Shown here: in pieces, positions 5,807 through 6,860 of the stretch
Position numbering within the stretch: position 1 is the stretch's first letter
How the letters are laid out: every line of letters begins with the position of its first letter
NCBI GenBank assembly: GCA_021163945.1
Contig: JAGGTC010000094.1
Coordinates: forward strand, 1 to 6,860
Length of the DNA: 6,860 bases
Direction of reading: 5' to 3'
Origin: Deltaproteobacteria bacterium
GTDB taxonomy: Bacteria; Desulfobacterota; Desulfofervidia; Desulfofervidales; DG-60
The notes under the pieces: model-generated
What the model was told of the DNA's origin: nothing
What the model saw: the letters and a program-made list of their open reading frames with translations, nothing else
Database searches by the model: none
Translations under genes and position numbers: made by a program

Positions 5807-6345
5807 TTAGCTGAGGCTTTGGCTATTAATCTACCCTCCTTATTCCTTATATCTGCCTCACATATACAAAGGTTTAATTTCTTCTTTATGATCTTTGCCT
5901 CAGCAAGCAAATCACTCTTTGCTGGTTCAAAAAACTCTATTTCAATCTTCTTTGTATAGCATGATCCATAACTTATACTTACAAGCACCGCCATGGCATT
6001 ATCTGCTAATGAAGATATTGCACCACCATGGATTATTCCATGTATATTAGTAATTTCCCTCCTATATGGCATGGTCATAGAGATGTAGTCCTTTTGAATA
6101 TTAATTTCTTTAATGCCAAGTAGTAACTCATATAGCGCATAAGGTCGTCCTTTAATTTCTATAGGAATATCGCGTCTGCCTAATTTTTCATAGCACCAAT
6201 CAATTATCTCTTTAAAAGTAGCAGATTCTTTTAAGAAGAGAGTTGCCTTTAATCCATTTCCTTCTTTTATTACCTTTACTTGGGCCACTTTTGGGTGCCT
6301 TAAAATAATAGATTCTATTTCATCTATTTTTTGAGATTTAATCAT
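5791..6345 (-). CDS. PaaI-type hotdog thioesterase with N-terminal acyl-CoA-synthetase C-domain-like region
   Basis: The protein has 184 residues and two parts. Residues 1-65 resemble the small C-terminal domain of AMP-forming acyl-CoA synthetases (I-x-x-I-E-S-I-I-L-R-H-P-K-V-A-Q-V, then A-T-F-K-E-I-I-D-W-C and P-I-E-I). The catalytic-Lys motif that normally ends that domain (T-x-S-G-K) is absent, so it cannot adenylate. Residues about 70-184 are a hotdog thioesterase of the PaaI/4HBT type: L-L-G-I-K-E-I, then I-H-G-I-I-H-G-G-A-I-S-S-L-A-D-N-A (101-117) with the expected H-G-G and Asp115, F-F-E-P-A-K, and a closing G-R-L-I-A-K-A strand. It probably hydrolyses acyl- or aryl-CoA in the cytosol as a multimer. 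The ATG at 6345 has no Shine-Dalgarno nearby; a short upstream frame ends in a TGA overlapping it (ATGA), so coupling is possible. The 103-base gap upstream (6346-6448) is described separately. Confidence 0.8.
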   Translation of the reverse strand: MIKSQKIDEIESIILRHPKVAQVKVIKEGNGLKATLFLKESATFKEIIDWCYEKLGRRDIPIEIKGRPYALYELLLGIKEINIQKDYISMTMPYRREITNIHGIIHGGAISSLADNAMAVLVSISYGSCYTKKIEIEFFEPAKSDLLAEAKIIKKKLNLCICEADIRNKEGRLIAKASAKILVR

Positions 6346-6399
6346 GGCATATAGCTATCATAAATTAAGGTATCTTTCAACAATTTGTCACTTATTCAG

Positions 6400-6408
6400 A
6401 CCTCCTTT
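6400..6408 (-). promoter_or_regulatory. Strong Shine-Dalgarno-like sequence with no obvious gene
   Basis: AAAGGAGGT on the minus strand is the best ribosome-site match in the window, yet it lies about 55 bases before the thioesterase ATG, too far to serve it. A GTG at 6391-6389 is well spaced but opens only four codons. A 17-codon frame beginning ATA-AGT downstream ends in a TGA overlapping the thioesterase ATG, but lacks a normal start apart from TTGs at 6384 and 6381. It may instead be an accident of two coding-like frames that read through it. Confidence 0.3.
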
Positions 6409-6448
6409 GGGCATAGTAAACCTTGAAATCCTCGAGTTCATCTAAATC

Positions 6449-6736
6449 CTACCTTCCATGGGAAATCAAATTTAGAAAAGACAAATTTGGGGCCTGAGGT
6501 TTATTTAAGCCTTTGGGACATGGTTTGTGAGGGTGCCGGCGATTAAGTTTTTCTTTTTCCATTCTTATTTTTAAGACCTGTATTGAAACATCAAAAATGT
6601 TAACCAATCTTTCTGCCAACTTTTCCAAAAGATAATCTGTAGCATCCTCGGCTTTAAATTGTCTTTTTTGAAAAAAACTTATAAGTTCGTTTATTTCAGT
6701 AGTTTGGAGAGTACGTTCGATAAGAAAGGTATTCAA
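6449..6736 (-). CDS. Small hypothetical protein, ImmA/IrrE C-terminus-like, possibly decayed
   Basis: A 95-codon frame starts at a TTG overlapping the stop of the upstream gene (TTGA). Residues about 14-62 are predicted helical, and L-A-E-R-L-V-N-I-F-D-V-S-I-Q-V-L-K-I-R-M-E resembles the closing 'LAxxFxVSxxALxxRL' helices of ImmA/IrrE-type metalloproteases. The zinc motif H-E-x-x-H is absent, so if related it is a fragment. The last 30 residues are basic and Pro-rich (P-H-K-P-C-P-K-G) and look poorly conserved. The frame ends in TAG at 6451-6449 and stays open for 18 more codons to a TAA at 6394-6392, with an acidic D-E-L-E-D-F-K segment. This suggests a premature stop. The family link is weak and the function unknown. 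Confidence 0.45.
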   Translation of the reverse strand: MNTFLIERTLQTTEINELISFFQKRQFKAEDATDYLLEKLAERLVNIFDVSIQVLKIRMEKEKLNRRHPHKPCPKGLNKPQAPNLSFLNLISHGR

Positions 6737-6860
6737 GTTCTATCACTATCTTCCCAAGCGCTTCTTATAACATTTATTATCTCTTCTAGCTTTTCTTTAG
6801 AAACTATGTCTCCCCTTAAGGTCCTAAAAACTACGGGCAGTTTTTTACAAAGCTCTCTAT
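6733..6860 (-). CDS. C-terminal end of an unidentified protein (runs off the right edge)
   Basis: The minus-strand frame entering from the right edge is open for 41 codons and ends in TGA at 6735-6733. It reads E-L-C-K-K-L-P-V-V-F-R-T-L-R-G-D, then an amphipathic helix K-E-K-L-E-E-I-I-N-V-I and S-A-W-E-D. Composition and codon choice look like real coding sequence. No family is recognised from this tail. Its stop overlaps the TTG of the next frame by three bases, so the two may be translationally coupled, or may be pieces of one gene split by a frameshift. Confidence 0.55.
   Translation of the reverse strand, partial: RELCKKLPVVFRTLRGDIVSKEKLEEIINVIRSAWEDSDRT

Overview
The window is AT-rich bacterial chromosome, densely packed with short intergenic gaps. 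Codon usage favours AGA/AGG, ATA and TTA. Gene content (a 'W-x-L-V-Y-x-D'-type membrane protein tail fused to TPRs, a secreted NHL propeller, MtaB next to PyrF, and a mostly archaeal UPF0282-type metallo-hydrolase) suggests an anaerobic, possibly thermophilic member of the Desulfobacterota or a relative. That placement is inference from gene style, not from a marker gene.

Layout. Bases 1-445 (+) hold the C-terminal end of a truncated gene ending in a TPR. It converges on a minus-strand gene (448-1533) for an exported NHL-repeat beta-propeller. A short divergent intergenic region separates that gene from a plus-strand pair, mtaB (tRNA ms2t6A methylthiotransferase) and pyrF (orotidine 5'-phosphate decarboxylase), which are nearly contiguous and probably co-transcribed. 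A 66-base convergent gap follows. From there to the right edge everything lies on the minus strand. In transcription order (right to left) it holds a gene tail entering from the right edge (6733-6860), a small ORF overlapping it (6449-6736), a hotdog thioesterase with an acyl-CoA-synthetase-like N-terminal domain (5791-6345), a start-less coding remnant (5666-5806), a UPF0282-type metallo-beta-lactamase-fold hydrolase (4681-5628) and an O-methyltransferase-family protein (3685-4665).

How the genes work together. mtaB and pyrF are housekeeping genes for tRNA modification and pyrimidine synthesis, with no direct biochemical link. The hydrolase and methyltransferase genes are 15 bases apart and look like a two-gene operon with its own promoter candidate; their shared substrate is unknown. 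The thioesterase may act on acyl-CoA. The 5641-5810 and 6350-6860 stretches show signs of gene decay: coding-like frames without starts, an in-frame TAG and overlapping short frames. I found no rRNA, tRNA, CRISPR array, insertion sequence or convincing riboswitch. The clearest non-routine points are the archaeal-type hydrolase/methyltransferase pair, the synthetase-domain/hotdog fusion, and the decayed stretches.
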